This document shows positions 53,590 to 63,861 of a DNA stretch of 64,000 nt, in pieces. The notes below the pieces were generated by a model, which worked only from the letters and a program-made list of their open reading frames with translations, was not told the DNA's origin and did not search any database. The position numbers were made by a program, and so were the translations under genes. The DNA is taken from NCBI GenBank assembly GCA_002694985.1, contig NZNS01000010.1, positions 519,392-583,391 on the forward strand. The letters run 5' to 3'. The stretch is from Parvibaculum sp. Its GTDB lineage: Bacteria > Pseudomonadota > Alphaproteobacteria > Parvibaculales > Parvibaculaceae. Position 1 is the stretch's first letter, and the number at the start of each line of letters is the position of its first letter.

Positions 53590-53595
53590 TGAAGG

Positions 53596-54462
53596 TCAGA
53601 CCGCCTCGCCCGCCGCGACCCACCAATCGGGATGGGCGGCGGCGATGATATGCGCGGCTTCTTCGGCCGCCTCCCCGGATGGATAAAGCCCGAAGCAGGT
53701 CGCGCCGGAGCCGGACATGCGCGCGAGCAGGCAATCCACCGTCCCTGCGATTGCCTTTCGCACCTCGCCAATACGCGACGCGATTCTGATCGCCGGCGTT
53801 TCAAGGCCGTTTCCCTCTTCCCTCGCCCAGCGCACAACATCATCAAGGCTTGCGAAAGCAGGCAGTGGCGGCGCGGCGGGCGCCTCGGACAGGAGCGGCG
53901 CCTCCAGTTCGCGGAAGACGGCCGAGGTGTGCAGGACAAAGCGCGGATTGACCAGCACGAACCATGAGCGTGGCAAAGGCAGGGGGACGATCTTCTCCCC
54001 GATACCCCACATCAGCGCCGATGATGAAGAAAGGCAGACCGGCACATCCGCGCCGAGCGAGGCGGCAAGCGCGACCAGCGCTGTCTCGCCTGGGTTCACG
54101 TTCCACAGACGTATCAGCGCGCGCAGGGCCGCCGCCGCATCGGCAGAGCCGCCACCGATGCCGGAGGCGACCGGCAGGTTTTTTTCAAGCGTCAGATGCG
54201 CGCCCGCCGTCACGCCGGTGAGGTCGCGGAGCGCACGCGCCGCGCGCAGCACCAGATTGTCCGTCTCCCCTTCAAGTCCCTTCGCGAAGGGTCCGGTGAC
54301 TTCGAGAGAAAGATCGTCCGCCGCGGCTGCCGTCACGCGGTCGCCCAGACGCGCGAAAGCCACGAGGCTCCGCAGTTCGTGATAGCCGTCTTCGCGGCGA
54401 CCCAGGATGCGCAATGTCAGATTGATCTTCGCGAAGGCGTCTTCGCTTACGGGCCCTTGCAT
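53596..54462 (-). CDS. ispE: 4-diphosphocytidyl-2-C-methyl-D-erythritol kinase
   Basis: 288 residues of the GHMP kinase family: an N-terminal AKINLTLRILGRREDGYHEL, the ATP loop LPVASGIGGGSADAAAALRAL (about residue 90-110) and a C-terminal MSGSGATCFGLYPS. It phosphorylates CDP-methylerythritol in the non-mevalonate isoprenoid pathway. The start ATG 54462 follows the TPR lipoprotein gene (stop at 54467) by 4 bases, so the two are cotranscribed. Confidence 0.95.
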   Translation of the reverse strand: MQGPVSEDAFAKINLTLRILGRREDGYHELRSLVAFARLGDRVTAAAADDLSLEVTGPFAKGLEGETDNLVLRAARALRDLTGVTAGAHLTLEKNLPVASGIGGGSADAAAALRALIRLWNVNPGETALVALAASLGADVPVCLSSSSALMWGIGEKIVPLPLPRSWFVLVNPRFVLHTSAVFRELEAPLLSEAPAAPPLPAFASLDDVVRWAREEGNGLETPAIRIASRIGEVRKAIAGTVDCLLARMSGSGATCFGLYPSGEAAEEAAHIIAAAHPDWWVAAGEAV

Positions 54463-54466
54463 AGGC

Positions 54467-56266
54467 TTACGATCCTGCCGCTCCGGCCGGAATGGTACCC
54501 TTCAGCTCGCTTTCCGCGCGCTCACCCGCTTCAAGACCGAGATCGAGCTTCGTGCGCAATATACCCACGCGCTGTTCTTCGGGCTCCGTCGCCAGCGCGT
54601 GGCTCCACTGGAAGCGCGCTTCGATCCGGCGTCCGACCTTCCAGAGCGCATCGCCCAGATGCTCGTTGATCGTCGGATCGCCCGGCTGCAACTCGGCTGC
54701 ACGTTCGAGATATTTCACCGCAAGATCGTATTCGCCCAGCCGATAGCGGGCCCAGCCGAGGCTGTCCACAATGAAGCCGTCATTCGGGCGGCGCTCCACT
54801 GCCTTCTCGATCATGTCGAGCGCCTCGTCGAGGTTGCGGTGCTGCTCGATCCATGAATAGCCGAGATAGTTCAGCACCAGCGGATGCTCATTCGAAAGAT
54901 CGAGCGCCAGCAGGAGATCGGCTTCCGCCTTGTCCCATTGCCCGAGCCGCTCGCGGCAGATACCGCGCGCGTAATAAAGCGTCCAGTTCGCCGGGCCCGG
55001 CCCGCCCGAGAGCGTGATCGCGCGTTCATATTGCTCTGCGGCCTGCGTGTAATCTTCCTTGGCGCGGTAGATATCGCCCATGGCGACAATAGGCTCCAGT
55101 TTGCCCGGTGCCTTTTTCGACACGGCTTTAAGGATGGCGATGGCTTCCTCTTCCTTGCCGAGCTCGTTGAGCGCCAATGCCGTCTGGATACGCGCATTGA
55201 GATAGAGAGCGGAATCCTCATCGACCTCTGCATAGGCTGCAACGGCGTCCGTCCAGCGTTCCTGCTGTTCGTAGGTACCGGCAAGCAGCGATTGCGCGAT
55301 GTCGAAATCGGGCCGCATGTAAAGTGCGAGGCGAAGATAGAGTTCGGCGAGGTTGCTCGCCGTGTCATTCGCCAGCGCGCTGCCGAGCCCGTAAAGCGCT
55401 TCGGCTGTGCCCTCCGCCGCGTTGCTGACAAGCGGCGGCAGCGGTTTACCGGCATCAAGCTGCTTCAGCGCGTGTTCGGCAAGCGGGTGTTCGGGCGAAA
55501 GTTCGATGAAGCTTTCAAGAGCGGCGCGCGCCTCGTCGCTGCGGCCTTGCCGCTGAAGGAAGCTCGCATAGGCCTGCACGATGCGGATCGAGCCGCCACC
55601 GCTGGTTTCCATCGCCTCGGCATAGGCTTCGCCCGCGCCCTTGTCGTCGCCAAGCACTTCGAGCATCAGGCCTTCATGGAAGGAGCGGAAAAGCGCGAAG
55701 GCCGCGCGCCCCTCGAAGGCGCCGATCCGCTCCATCGCCAGTTCCTTGTCACCCTCGCCCACCGCTGCCCAGGCATCGGTCAGTGTGCCGACAAGCGCGG
55801 TGAAGGGGCCGGGCGTCGCCGCAGCGATCTGGCCGCGTGCCTCCGCATAATTTCCGTGTTTCAGGTCCGCGAGCGCAAGTGTGACCCGCGGCATCCGTTC
55901 GCCGGGTTCAAGCGCGACGAGCTTCTTTGCCAGCCTTATGGCGCGGTCCATGTCGCCGCCCACCAGCGCCGACATGAAGGCGCGGTCGAGGATGACGGGA
56001 TCGTCCGGCTCGTCGGCGAGCGCACGGTCGTAGAAATCCGCGGCTTTGAGGTTTTCGTTCACCGAGGCGGCGTAGCGCCCCGCAAGATAGGCACCGTAAG
56101 GTGTTGCCGCCTCACCCCGGGAAAACAGACCATCGGTAAAGCTTCCCGTACCGGCACAACCGGCAAGCACCGGCGCGAAAACGGTAAGCAGCGCAGCCGT
56201 CCTTGCCGCACGCCCGATACGCAGGATCGGCGTTACGTGCGCGAACGCCGCATCTTTACATTTCAT
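54467..56266 (-). CDS. TPR repeat lipoprotein
   Basis: 599 residues from ATG 56266. After a basic N-terminus comes LLTVFAPVLAGCAGTG with a lipobox Cys at about 37. The rest is largely tetratricopeptide repeats, e.g. AADFYDRALADEPDDPVILDRAF (about 75) and a run near 440-560 (ARGICRERLGQWDKAEADLL, ALDMIEKAVERRPNDGFI, LGEYDLAVKYLERAAEL). Such proteins scaffold envelope complexes. It should sit at the outer membrane. ispE follows at 4 bases; ETF-QO precedes with a hairpin between. Confidence 0.87.
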   Translation of the reverse strand: MKCKDAAFAHVTPILRIGRAARTAALLTVFAPVLAGCAGTGSFTDGLFSRGEAATPYGAYLAGRYAASVNENLKAADFYDRALADEPDDPVILDRAFMSALVGGDMDRAIRLAKKLVALEPGERMPRVTLALADLKHGNYAEARGQIAAATPGPFTALVGTLTDAWAAVGEGDKELAMERIGAFEGRAAFALFRSFHEGLMLEVLGDDKGAGEAYAEAMETSGGGSIRIVQAYASFLQRQGRSDEARAALESFIELSPEHPLAEHALKQLDAGKPLPPLVSNAAEGTAEALYGLGSALANDTASNLAELYLRLALYMRPDFDIAQSLLAGTYEQQERWTDAVAAYAEVDEDSALYLNARIQTALALNELGKEEEAIAILKAVSKKAPGKLEPIVAMGDIYRAKEDYTQAAEQYERAITLSGGPGPANWTLYYARGICRERLGQWDKAEADLLLALDLSNEHPLVLNYLGYSWIEQHRNLDEALDMIEKAVERRPNDGFIVDSLGWARYRLGEYDLAVKYLERAAELQPGDPTINEHLGDALWKVGRRIEARFQWSHALATEPEEQRVGILRTKLDLGLEAGERAESELKGTIPAGAAGS

Positions 56267-56298
56267 CCGGGGGCTGGCCTCCGTGCCTAAAGGTGTCC

Positions 56299-56318
56299 GG
56301 CCCGCCGGAGGGCGGGCC
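56299..56318. terminator. GC-rich hairpin between ETF-QO and TPR genes
   Basis: GGCCCGCC (56299-56306) and GGCGGGCC (56311-56318) form a perfect 8-base stem with loop GGAG, 51 bases after the ETF-QO stop and 33 bases before the TPR start. No strong T-run follows, so it may be an attenuator or a simple terminator. Confidence 0.45.
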
Positions 56319-56368
56319 GTCACAACACTATATAAAAGCCTCGTCCCCCGCCATCCGCGGATCGGGCC

Positions 56369-58039
56369 TTACATATTCGGGTAATTCGGTCCGCCGCCAC
56401 CTTCCGGCACCGTCCAGTTGATGTTCTGGGCCGGGTCCTTGATGTCGCAGGTTTTGCAGTGAACGCAATTCTGCGCATTGATCTGGAAGCGCGGGTTGGA
56501 GCCGTCATCGTCGCGGACAACCTCATAAACCTGCGCCGGGCAGTAGCGCTGCGCGGGCTCGGCATATTTCGGCAGGTTATAGGCGATCGGAATGGCCGGG
56601 TCTTTCAGCTTCAGATGGACCGGCTGGTCTTCCTCGTGGTTCGTCGCCGAGAGGAAGACGGAGGACAGCTTGTCGAAGGAGAGCTTCCCGTCGGGTTTGG
56701 GATAGTCGATCGGCTTGCAGTCTTTCGCTTCCTTGATCGATTCGAAGTCCGCCTTCTTGTGGCGAAGCGTGAACGGCAGGCCGATGCCGAGATTGTTCAT
56801 CCACATTTCAATGGCGCCGAGGCCGGTGCCGATCAGCGTACCGAAGCGCGTGAGAAGCGGCTTCACATTGCGGACGCGCTTCAGATCCTTGTAGACCGGG
56901 CTCTTTTCGTAGGCCTCGCTATAGGCAGTCAGTTCGTCGCCCTGGCGGCCATCCTTCACGGCCTCGAAGGCCGCTTCCGCGCCCATCATGCCGGTCAGCA
57001 TGGCGTTGTGGCTGCCCTTGATGCGCGGCACATTGACGAAGCCCGCCGAACAGCCGATCAGCGCGCCGCCGGGGAAGGTGAGCTTCGGCACCGACTGGAA
57101 GCCGCCTTCGGTGATTGCGCGCGCGCCATAGGCAATGCGCTTGCCGCCTTCGAGCGTCTCGGCCACCGCCGGGTGATGCTTGAAGCGCTGGAATTCATCG
57201 AAGGGCGAGAGGTAGGGGTTCTTGTAGTTCAGGTGAACCACGAAACCGACCGACACGAGGTTGTCGCCGAAGTGATAGAGGAAGGAGCCGCCGCCAGTGC
57301 TGTCGTCGAGCGGCCAGCCCAGCGTGTGCTGCACGAGACCCTTCTTGTGCTTCGCGGGATCGACCTCCCAGAGTTCCTTCAGGCCGATGCCGAACTTCTG
57401 CGGGTCGCGGCCTTCGTCGAGCTTGAACTTGCGGATCAGTTCCTTCGACAGCGAACCGCGCACACCTTCTGCGAACAGCGTGTACTTGCCGCGCAGCTCC
57501 ATGCCCGGCGTATAGCTGTCCTTGTGGCTGCCATCCTTGGCCACGCCCATGTCGCCGGTCACCACACCGCGCACCGAACCGTCCTCGGCATAAAGCACTT
57601 CCGCACCGGCAAAGCCCGGATAGATTTCGACACCCAGTGCTTCGGCCTGTTCGGCGAGCCAGCGGCAGACATTGCCGAGGCTGACGATGTAGTTGCCGTG
57701 ATTGTTCATCAGCGGCGGGAAAAGGATGTTGGGCAGGCGCAGGCTGCCGGCCGGACCGAGCAGAAGGAAATGGTCGGCGGTCACTTCTGTGTCGACCGGC
57801 GCTCCCTTTTCGCGCCAGTCCGGTATCAGCTTGTTGAGACCGATGGGGTCGATCACCGCGCCGGACAGGATATGCGCGCCGATTTCCGATCCTTTTTCGA
57901 TCACGCAAACCGAAATATCGAAATCTTCTTCCGCCGCAAGCTGGCGCAGCCGGATCGCTGCCGACAGGCCCGCCGGGCCGCCGCCGACGATGACGACGTC
58001 ATATTCCATGTATTCGCGTTCGACTGCCGCCTCACTCAT
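56369..58039 (-). CDS. Electron transfer flavoprotein-ubiquinone oxidoreductase
   Basis: 556 residues: FAD motif [18 protein letters not shown] at the N-terminus, [19 protein letters not shown] in the quinone/FAD region and a C-terminal [4Fe-4S] domain with RYCPAQVYE plus [12 protein letters not shown], giving the four cluster Cys. It passes electrons from acyl-CoA dehydrogenase-reduced ETF to ubiquinone at the inner membrane. A 10-residue variable N-terminus precedes the fold. ETF subunit genes are not in this window. Confidence 0.95.
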   Translation of the reverse strand: MSEAAVEREYMEYDVVIVGGGPAGLSAAIRLRQLAAEEDFDISVCVIEKGSEIGAHILSGAVIDPIGLNKLIPDWREKGAPVDTEVTADHFLLLGPAGSLRLPNILFPPLMNNHGNYIVSLGNVCRWLAEQAEALGVEIYPGFAGAEVLYAEDGSVRGVVTGDMGVAKDGSHKDSYTPGMELRGKYTLFAEGVRGSLSKELIRKFKLDEGRDPQKFGIGLKELWEVDPAKHKKGLVQHTLGWPLDDSTGGGSFLYHFGDNLVSVGFVVHLNYKNPYLSPFDEFQRFKHHPAVAETLEGGKRIAYGARAITEGGFQSVPKLTFPGGALIGCSAGFVNVPRIKGSHNAMLTGMMGAEAAFEAVKDGRQGDELTAYSEAYEKSPVYKDLKRVRNVKPLLTRFGTLIGTGLGAIEMWMNNLGIGLPFTLRHKKADFESIKEAKDCKPIDYPKPDGKLSFDKLSSVFLSATNHEEDQPVHLKLKDPAIPIAYNLPKYAEPAQRYCPAQVYEVVRDDDGSNPRFQINAQNCVHCKTCDIKDPAQNINWTVPEGGGGPNYPNM

Positions 58040-58298
58040 ATTCTTCTTCTCCTTATCCGGCGCTTTTCGCGTTTTGCGCGCCGCCGGATCGCCGCTGAAA
58101 TCAGGGCTCCGTTATGGTGCGAATGCCCTTTCGGGTCAATATTACCGGGCTTGGGGAACCACCAGGCGCCAGTTGCGTGTCATTCTCAACAAGACGCGCG
58201 GCCCCGCCCGCGTTAGAACAAGTGTAGGTTTGGCTTTGCGACCGTCAAATCGTGTTGCATCCGTGAACCGTTCAAATCCAGAGACGCCAGGAACGCCA
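58040..58298. other. 259-base divergent intergenic region
   Basis: This region separates ETF-QO (minus) from the uracil-DNA glycosylase gene (plus), so it holds both promoters. I see no additional gene, no perfect LexA site (GTTC-N7-GTTC) and no strong -35/-10 pair. Confidence 0.5.
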
Positions 58299-59204
58299 AT
58301 GAACAGCTCCGGCAACGGAGAACCGCTCAACCCGCAGGAAGCCGCCGCGCTTCTCGCTTTCTATGTGGAGGCGGGCGTTGCGGACTTCTTCTGCGACGAG
58401 CCCGTGAACCGCTATGCGCTTGCCGACGCCGCCGCGCCGGAGCAAGCCGCGCGCGCTGCCGGTACAAGGCCGGAGCCACGCGAAGCGCCGCGCGGTCCGC
58501 GCCCCGATCCTCGTGGCGAGATGGCCTCCGCCGCGCCCGCCGCGCCGGTGTCCGCGCCGCGTCCCGCCTCCCCCTCCGCCATTCCGCTCGAGGATGCACA
58601 GGCCGCCGAGAATGCGCGCATCCTTGCGGCGCGCTGTTCGACGCTGGAGGAATTGCGCGAGGCGCTTGCGAATTTCGAAGGCTGTCCGCTGCGTTACACG
58701 GCGAAGAATCTCGTATTCGCGGATGGCAATCCGAAAGCGCGCGTGATGATGGTCGGCGAGGCACCGGGCCGCGACGAAGACCTGCAAGGTCTTCCTTTTG
58801 TCGGCCGCGCCGGGCAATTGCTCGACCGGATGCTTGCGGCCATCGGGCTCGACCGGAGCTCGGTCTATATCGTCAATACGCTGCCCTGGCGTCCGCCCGG
58901 CAACCGTACGCCAACGCCCGCCGAACATGCCGTCTGCATGCCCTTCGTGGAACGCCATATCGAACTCGTCCAGCCGGAGGTTCTCGTCCTGCTCGGCGGC
59001 GTTTCGGCCAAACAGCTTCTCCAGACCGCCACCGGCATCATGCGGCTTCGCGGCAAATGGGCGACGGTGCGAATCGGCGAGCGCGACATCCCCGCCCTGC
59101 CGACGCTCCATCCCGCCTATCTGCTCCGTCAGCCCGCACAGAAACAGCTCGCCTGGCGCGACCTCCTCGCCCTCAAGGCGCGGCTCACACAGCCACCTGC
59201 CTGA
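58299..59204 (+). CDS. Uracil-DNA glycosylase, family 4-type
   Basis: 301 residues from ATG 58299. The first 115 residues are Pro/Ala-rich and variable; the catalytic domain follows with [35 protein letters not shown] (motif A, G-E-A-P-G), [17 protein letters not shown] and HPAYLLRQ (motif B). Cys residues at CPLR and CMPF fit an Fe-S cluster site of thermophile/family 4 type. It removes uracil from deaminated DNA. A longer in-frame reading from 57702 overlaps the divergent gene and is rejected. Confidence 0.9.
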   Translation: MNSSGNGEPLNPQEAAALLAFYVEAGVADFFCDEPVNRYALADAAAPEQAARAAGTRPEPREAPRGPRPDPRGEMASAAPAAPVSAPRPASPSAIPLEDAQAAENARILAARCSTLEELREALANFEGCPLRYTAKNLVFADGNPKARVMMVGEAPGRDEDLQGLPFVGRAGQLLDRMLAAIGLDRSSVYIVNTLPWRPPGNRTPTPAEHAVCMPFVERHIELVQPEVLVLLGGVSAKQLLQTATGIMRLRGKWATVRIGERDIPALPTLHPAYLLRQPAQKQLAWRDLLALKARLTQPPA

Positions 59205-59285
59205 GCGTTAACCGATTCGTCCGATTTCAGAACAGGCGGGCCGATCTGCGCTTGTGAGCGGCGGCGACGCCGTTAATATGTGCCC

Positions 59286-61115
59286 ATGAACCGGGGGGCT
59301 CATCATCTCCCCGTCGCTCGCGCGGCGGGACGTCAGTTTTGTGCGGCAGCTGTCAGCGCCGCGCTTTTCCTTTTTGCGTCACTTGTTCTCTCTTCGCTTC
59401 CTGTCTTTTCGCCGGCCAGTGCCGGAAACATCCTGCTTGCCAAGGCAAGTGGCCAGCAGCCCATGCGCATCTGGAGCCCGGAAATCCTGGGCGGCGCCGA
59501 CCGCGAACTCTATCGCGACATCATAGCGGCGACCGAGCGCGGGCACTTCAAGACGGCTGACAAGCTGGTGGCGAAGCTCAAGGACAAGCGCCTCATGGGC
59601 CATGTCCTCTACATCAAATATATGGGCCCGCACTACATCACGCGCTATTCGGAGCTGAAGGCGTGGCTCGCCAAATATAACGACCATCCGGGCGCCGCCG
59701 ACATCTACAAGCTCGCGCTCCGCAAGCGCGGGTCCGCCGCCCGGCCCCAAAAGCCCGCGCCGCGCCGCTGGCGCCAGCCCATGCATGCGGCCTATGCGGT
59801 CGATGACGGCGACGTCGAAAATCCATCGCCGCGCTTCCGCGAAATCGATCGCAAGGTTCGTCGCATGGTATCGAGCGGCACGGCGGATCGCGCACAAGCC
59901 TGGCTTCGCCGCAGCAATGTGCGCAACGCGCTGACGAGCCTCGAACTGGACAAGGTGCGCGAGCGCGTCGTCGCCTCCTATTTCCTCGAAGGCCAGAACG
60001 AGAAAGCCTATTCGCTTGCCGCCGCCATCCTGCAATCGCATGGCGGCAGAATGCAGCGCGCCAGATGGTATGCGGGTCTCGCGGCGTGGCGCATGGAAGA
60101 CTATGCCACCGCCGCCAGCCATTTCGAATATCTCGCCTCGATGCCGCGCCTTTCGCCGTGGACGAAGGCAGCGGGCGGTTTCTGGGCCGCGCGCGCCTGG
60201 CTCGCGGCAGGAAAGCCGGCAAAAGTCGCGCCGCTGCTCGAACTTGCCGCCGACACCGGCGCCACCTTCTACGGCGTTCTTGCGACGCGCCAGCTTGGCC
60301 GCGACCTTCATATCGACTGGGTGGAGCCGCGCATCGACGAAGCCTCCTTCCGCAAGCTGACGGAAACGGATGCGGTGGCGCGCGCCGTCGCGCTGATGCA
60401 GATCGGCAAGCGCGACCTCGCCCGCGAAGAACTTATCCGCGCCCACGGGCTCATCGATCCCTCGCTCGATCAGGCGCTGATCGCGCTGGCAAGTTTCTAC
60501 GACCTTCCCGCTGTCCAGCTTCAGGTTGCCAATGCCGCTTATGTGCCCGCATCGCGCGCGCCACGCGGACGCATCGTTCTCAATGCCGGTCTTTTTCCGG
60601 TGCCGGACTACAAGCCGAGCACGGGCTACAAGGTTGACCGTGCGCTTCTCCTCGCCTTCATGCGGCAGGAGAGCAAGTTTCGGCCGGATGCGATGTCATG
60701 GGCGGGGGCGCGGGGTCTCATGCAGATCATGCCGGCCACGGCGAGCCATATCACGCGGGACCGTTCGCTTGCCCGTGCCAACAAGGACAAGCTTCTCGAT
60801 CCGACCTTCAACATCACGCTGGGTCAGGACTATCTGACCGAACTGATGGGATCGGGCGAACCCTATGGCAACCTCTTCATGCTCACGACGGCCTATAATG
60901 GCGGTCCGGGGAACCTCAATCGCTGGCTCGCCAGCATGGATTTCCGGGGCGACCCGTTCCTCTTCATCGAGAGCATCCCGGCCGCCGAAACGCGCGGCTA
61001 TATCGAGCGCGTCGTCACCAATTACTGGATCTACAGCGAACGCCTCGGGCAGCCTGTCGGCTCGCTCGACGCTTCCGCCTCCGGCGTCTGGCCGGTCTAC
61101 AGCCCGGCGCGCTGA
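59286..61115 (+). CDS. Soluble lytic transglycosylase (SLT domain)
   Basis: 609 residues with a signal peptide (AAVSAALFLFASLVLSSLP ... ASAG), a long helical superhelix region (about 60-420) and a C-terminal GH23 domain: LLAFMRQESKF (catalytic Glu), AGARGLMQIMPATA, and LTTAYNGGPGNLNRWL. It cleaves peptidoglycan glycan strands in the periplasm to 1,6-anhydro products. GTG 59280 is an alternative start 2 codons earlier. It is not linked to other murein genes. Confidence 0.9.
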   Translation: MNRGAHHLPVARAAGRQFCAAAVSAALFLFASLVLSSLPVFSPASAGNILLAKASGQQPMRIWSPEILGGADRELYRDIIAATERGHFKTADKLVAKLKDKRLMGHVLYIKYMGPHYITRYSELKAWLAKYNDHPGAADIYKLALRKRGSAARPQKPAPRRWRQPMHAAYAVDDGDVENPSPRFREIDRKVRRMVSSGTADRAQAWLRRSNVRNALTSLELDKVRERVVASYFLEGQNEKAYSLAAAILQSHGGRMQRARWYAGLAAWRMEDYATAASHFEYLASMPRLSPWTKAAGGFWAARAWLAAGKPAKVAPLLELAADTGATFYGVLATRQLGRDLHIDWVEPRIDEASFRKLTETDAVARAVALMQIGKRDLAREELIRAHGLIDPSLDQALIALASFYDLPAVQLQVANAAYVPASRAPRGRIVLNAGLFPVPDYKPSTGYKVDRALLLAFMRQESKFRPDAMSWAGARGLMQIMPATASHITRDRSLARANKDKLLDPTFNITLGQDYLTELMGSGEPYGNLFMLTTAYNGGPGNLNRWLASMDFRGDPFLFIESIPAAETRGYIERVVTNYWIYSERLGQPVGSLDASASGVWPVYSPAR

Positions 61116-61122
61116 CACTGCC

Positions 61123-61710
61123 TCACACCGGCAGAACCTTCAGCGCCATTTCGGCAACCTGCTGTAATTCCTTCTTCGTCGCACCGCCCGCGGCCTGAAC
61201 GGAAATACCGTTCATCACCGCCGTCACATAACGTGCGAGCGCGGCAGGGTTCGTATCGCCGGGCAGATCGCCTTCCTTCTTCGCGCGTTCGAAGCGTTTC
61301 CTGATCCTGGTGCAGCTTGCCTGCCGGCGCCGGGCGAGTTCGTCGCGAATGGCACTGCTTTCCTCACCGCCCGCAAGGCCCGCCGTCACCAGCATGCAGC
61401 CATGCGGTGCCCCTTTCTCGCATTGCAAAGAGGCGGCATGACAGAGCAGCTGTTCCATCGCCTGACGCACGCCCGGCGCGGCCAGCGCCTCGTCCATCAA
61501 GCCGCCTTTCACCTCTTCATAACGATCGAGGGCGCGGCGGAAGAGGCCTTCCTTGTTGCCGAAAGCGGCATAAAGGCTCGGCGGCTTGATGCCCATCGCG
61601 CTCGTCAGTTCCGATAGCGACGCACCCTCATATCCCTTTTCCCAGAATACGCTGAGCGCCTTGTCGAGCGCCTCGTCCACGTCGAAGGCACGGGGCCTGC
61701 CCATGGCCAT
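61123..61710 (-). CDS. TetR/AcrR family transcriptional regulator
   Basis: 195 residues. N-terminal TetR HTH: RPRAFDVDEALDKALSVFWEKGYEGASLSELTSAMGIKPPSLYAAFGNKEGLFRRAL, with the recognition helix at PSLYAAFGNKE. The ligand domain is variable and contains CEKGAPHGCMLV, two Cys that could be redox sensitive. Possible starts are 61710 and 61704. It is divergent from moaB, 230 bases apart; a perfect 12-base palindrome AAGGAGCTCCTT at 61830-61841 could be an operator. Confidence 0.88.
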   Translation of the reverse strand: MAMGRPRAFDVDEALDKALSVFWEKGYEGASLSELTSAMGIKPPSLYAAFGNKEGLFRRALDRYEEVKGGLMDEALAAPGVRQAMEQLLCHAASLQCEKGAPHGCMLVTAGLAGGEESSAIRDELARRRQASCTRIRKRFERAKKEGDLPGDTNPAALARYVTAVMNGISVQAAGGATKKELQQVAEMALKVLPV

Positions 61711-61829
61711 GAGATGTTCTCCATGGTTTTTTAGTTCCCACTACATAAACATCTCGAGGGGAGCCCTTCAAGACCCCATATACAAACCTGCCGACGGGAT
61801 TTTCCATCGAGTGAACGGAACTCGCCTGT

Positions 61830-61841
61830 AAGGAGCTCCTT
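61830..61841. promoter_or_regulatory. Perfect 12-base palindrome between tetR and moaB
   Basis: AAGGAGCTCCTT reads the same on both strands. It is 120 bases from the tetR start and 100 bases from moaB. A TetR dimer could bind it, but 12-base palindromes of this kind may arise by chance, so the assignment is weak. Confidence 0.3.
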
Positions 61842-61940
61842 GCGGGGAACTCCGTCCCGACCGTTTTTCCGGTAGCGCAGGCCGATGGCGCGGTGGCCTC
61901 TTTTCCGGTTATAAGCAGTGCAGTGAAGAAAGGCCCTCTC

Positions 61941-62480
61941 ATGCCCATCGACGAGACGCGCGAATTCATTCCCCTCAACATCGCGGTCCTGACCGTGTCC
62001 GACACGCGCAGCGCGGAAGACGACAAGTCCGGCGATGTTCTCGCCGAACGCATCGTACAAGCGGGCCACAAGGTCGCCGCGCGGCGCATCGTGCCGGACG
62101 ACAAGGAACTCATCCGCGCCGCGCTGAAGTCGTGGATCGCCAGTCATGACGTCGATGCCGTCATTTCCACCGGCGGCACCGGCCTCACCGGCCGCGATGT
62201 CACGCCGGAAGCCTTCCGATCCGTTTACGACAAGGAGATCGACGGCTTTTCCGTCCTCTTCCACCGCGTGAGCTTCGAGAAGATCGGCACCTCCACCATC
62301 CAGTCGCGCGCGACGGCGGGCGTCGCCGGGGGCACTTATCTCTTCGCCCTGCCCGGTTCGCCCGGCGCCTGCAAGGATGGCTGGGACGAAATCCTCGTCC
62401 ACCAGCTCGATTATCGCTTCCGGCCCTGCAACTTCGTCGAGATCATGCCGCGTCTCGAAGAGCACAAGCTACGCAAGTAG
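61941..62480 (+). CDS. moaB: Molybdenum cofactor biosynthesis protein B
   Basis: 179 residues of the MogA/MoaB family: LNIAVLTVSDTRSAEDDKSGD, ISTGGTGLTGRDVTPEAFRS (molybdopterin-binding loop) and LFALPGSPGACKDGWDEI. It adenylates molybdopterin or acts with MogA/MoeA in molybdenum cofactor synthesis. ATG 61941 begins the family sequence; an upstream in-frame codon at 61893 adds only weak residues. It stands alone, convergent with an alcohol dehydrogenase 9 bases away. Confidence 0.92.
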   Translation: MPIDETREFIPLNIAVLTVSDTRSAEDDKSGDVLAERIVQAGHKVAARRIVPDDKELIRAALKSWIASHDVDAVISTGGTGLTGRDVTPEAFRSVYDKEIDGFSVLFHRVSFEKIGTSTIQSRATAGVAGGTYLFALPGSPGACKDGWDEILVHQLDYRFRPCNFVEIMPRLEEHKLRK

Positions 62481-62489
62481 GAAGCGCTC

Positions 62490-63629
62490 CTAACCCGCAA
62501 TCGTCTGCTCGAAAAGAACCGCGTACTCGTCCCGGCTCACGTTGCGCGGGTTGGTCAAGGTGCAGACATCCTTTGCGGCATGGGCCGAGAGATAGTCGAT
62601 CATGTCCGTCGTGACACCCATCTCCCCGAGATTTTTGGGAAGGCCGAGCCGCGTGTTGAGCGCCTCAATCTCGTCCGAAACATCGGCGCCTTCGGCCAGC
62701 CCCATCGCCGAGGCAATGCGGGGCAGAACCTCGCTGATCTTTTCGTGATTGAAGCGGAGTACCGGAGGCAGGCAGACAGCGTTCAGCGTGCCGTGATGGA
62801 GACGCAGACCGGGAAGCGAACCGCAGGCATGGCTCATGGAGTGAACCGCGCCGAGACCCTTCGTGAAAGCCATCGCGCCTTCGCTCGAAGCCATCATCAT
62901 GTTCCAGCGGGCGGTGGCGTTGCTGCCGTCCGAGACCGCCCGTTCCAGATGTCCTTGCCCGAGCGCGCGGGTAATGCCATCGAGACCGACCGCGTCGGCG
63001 GGCGGATTGACCTGTCGCGAACACACAGCTTCGATGCAATGCGCAACCGCATCCATGCCCGTCGCGGCCGTCAGCATTGCCGGCAGGCCGAGGGTCAGGT
63101 CCGGGTCGCAAATGGCAACGCGCGGCACGAGATGCTTGCTCGCCAGGATGAGCTTCTCGCCATTCGACATGATGACAACAGCACCGCTCGAGACTTCACT
63201 GCCGGTCCCTGCCGTGGTCGGGACGGCGATGAGCGGAGCAACCGGGCCGATTTTCTGCGCACCGCCGAGTGCGGCCGTGAAGGAGATCATGTCGCCTTCA
63301 TGTGTGACGGTGAGGGCGACTGCCTTTCCAAGATCCATCGAAGATCCGCCGCCAAGCGCGACAATGCCGTCACAGCCTGCTTCGCGGTATAGCGCCGCTG
63401 CGGCGAGAACCGCTTCTTCGGTCGGGTTTTCCGGCGTGTCCTGAAAGACCGTCGCCTGAAACTCGTTAGACATCGCACCACGCAGCTTGTCCACGATACC
63501 CGCGCGAACAAGACCTATATCGGTGCAGACAAGCGGACGCGATATCCCTTGCGCCTTGAGCGTATCGCCGATCTGGCCGATCGCGCCGTGATCGAAAAGA
63601 GTTGTCGTGCAGAATGTAAGCGTTGCCAT
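62490..63629 (-). CDS. Iron-containing alcohol dehydrogenase
   Basis: 379 residues of the group III alcohol dehydrogenase family: nucleotide motif CDGIVALGGGSSMDLGKAVAL, and the iron-ligand region GMDAVAHCIEAV (Asp and His), GAVHSMSHACG and LHHGTLNAV (His). It should reduce or oxidise a short-chain or aldehyde substrate with NAD(P). Length fits the family. A 65-residue protein lies just upstream (24 bases), on the same strand. Confidence 0.92.
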   Translation of the reverse strand: MATLTFCTTTLFDHGAIGQIGDTLKAQGISRPLVCTDIGLVRAGIVDKLRGAMSNEFQATVFQDTPENPTEEAVLAAAALYREAGCDGIVALGGGSSMDLGKAVALTVTHEGDMISFTAALGGAQKIGPVAPLIAVPTTAGTGSEVSSGAVVIMSNGEKLILASKHLVPRVAICDPDLTLGLPAMLTAATGMDAVAHCIEAVCSRQVNPPADAVGLDGITRALGQGHLERAVSDGSNATARWNMMMASSEGAMAFTKGLGAVHSMSHACGSLPGLRLHHGTLNAVCLPPVLRFNHEKISEVLPRIASAMGLAEGADVSDEIEALNTRLGLPKNLGEMGVTTDMIDYLSAHAAKDVCTLTNPRNVSRDEYAVLFEQTIAG

Positions 63630-63653
63630 CTTGCGTTCCCTTTTTTGTTTTAT

Positions 63654-63851
63654 TCAGTAGCTGTTCCATGCGTCCTCTTCCGTGCGATCGAAGCGCATGA
63701 GGAAGAGTTCCCAGAGGTGTTCATTGGCGCCTTCTTCAAGAAGCTTCAGGCGGTTGCGCAGCGATTGCCTCGTGATTTCGCCCTTGCGGAAACTCTCGAT
63801 GAGATCGAGAAAATGCGTGGCCTGGTCGTGTGAGAGCTCAACGGTATGCAT
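63654..63851 (-). CDS. Small hypothetical protein (65 residues)
   Basis: ATG 63851 has a strong GAGGAGAAGG ribosome site. The protein is helical and charged: MHTVELSHDQATHFLDLIESFRK, TRQSLRNRLKLLEEGANEHLW, then LFLMRFDRTEEDAWNSY. No Cys, signal peptide or domain recognised. It lies 10 bases after the stop of a gene that runs in from the right edge and 24 bases before the alcohol dehydrogenase, so a three-gene operon is likely. It may be an accessory subunit or small regulator. Confidence 0.6.
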   Translation of the reverse strand: MHTVELSHDQATHFLDLIESFRKGEITRQSLRNRLKLLEEGANEHLWELFLMRFDRTEEDAWNSY

Positions 63852-63861
63852 TGCCTTCTCC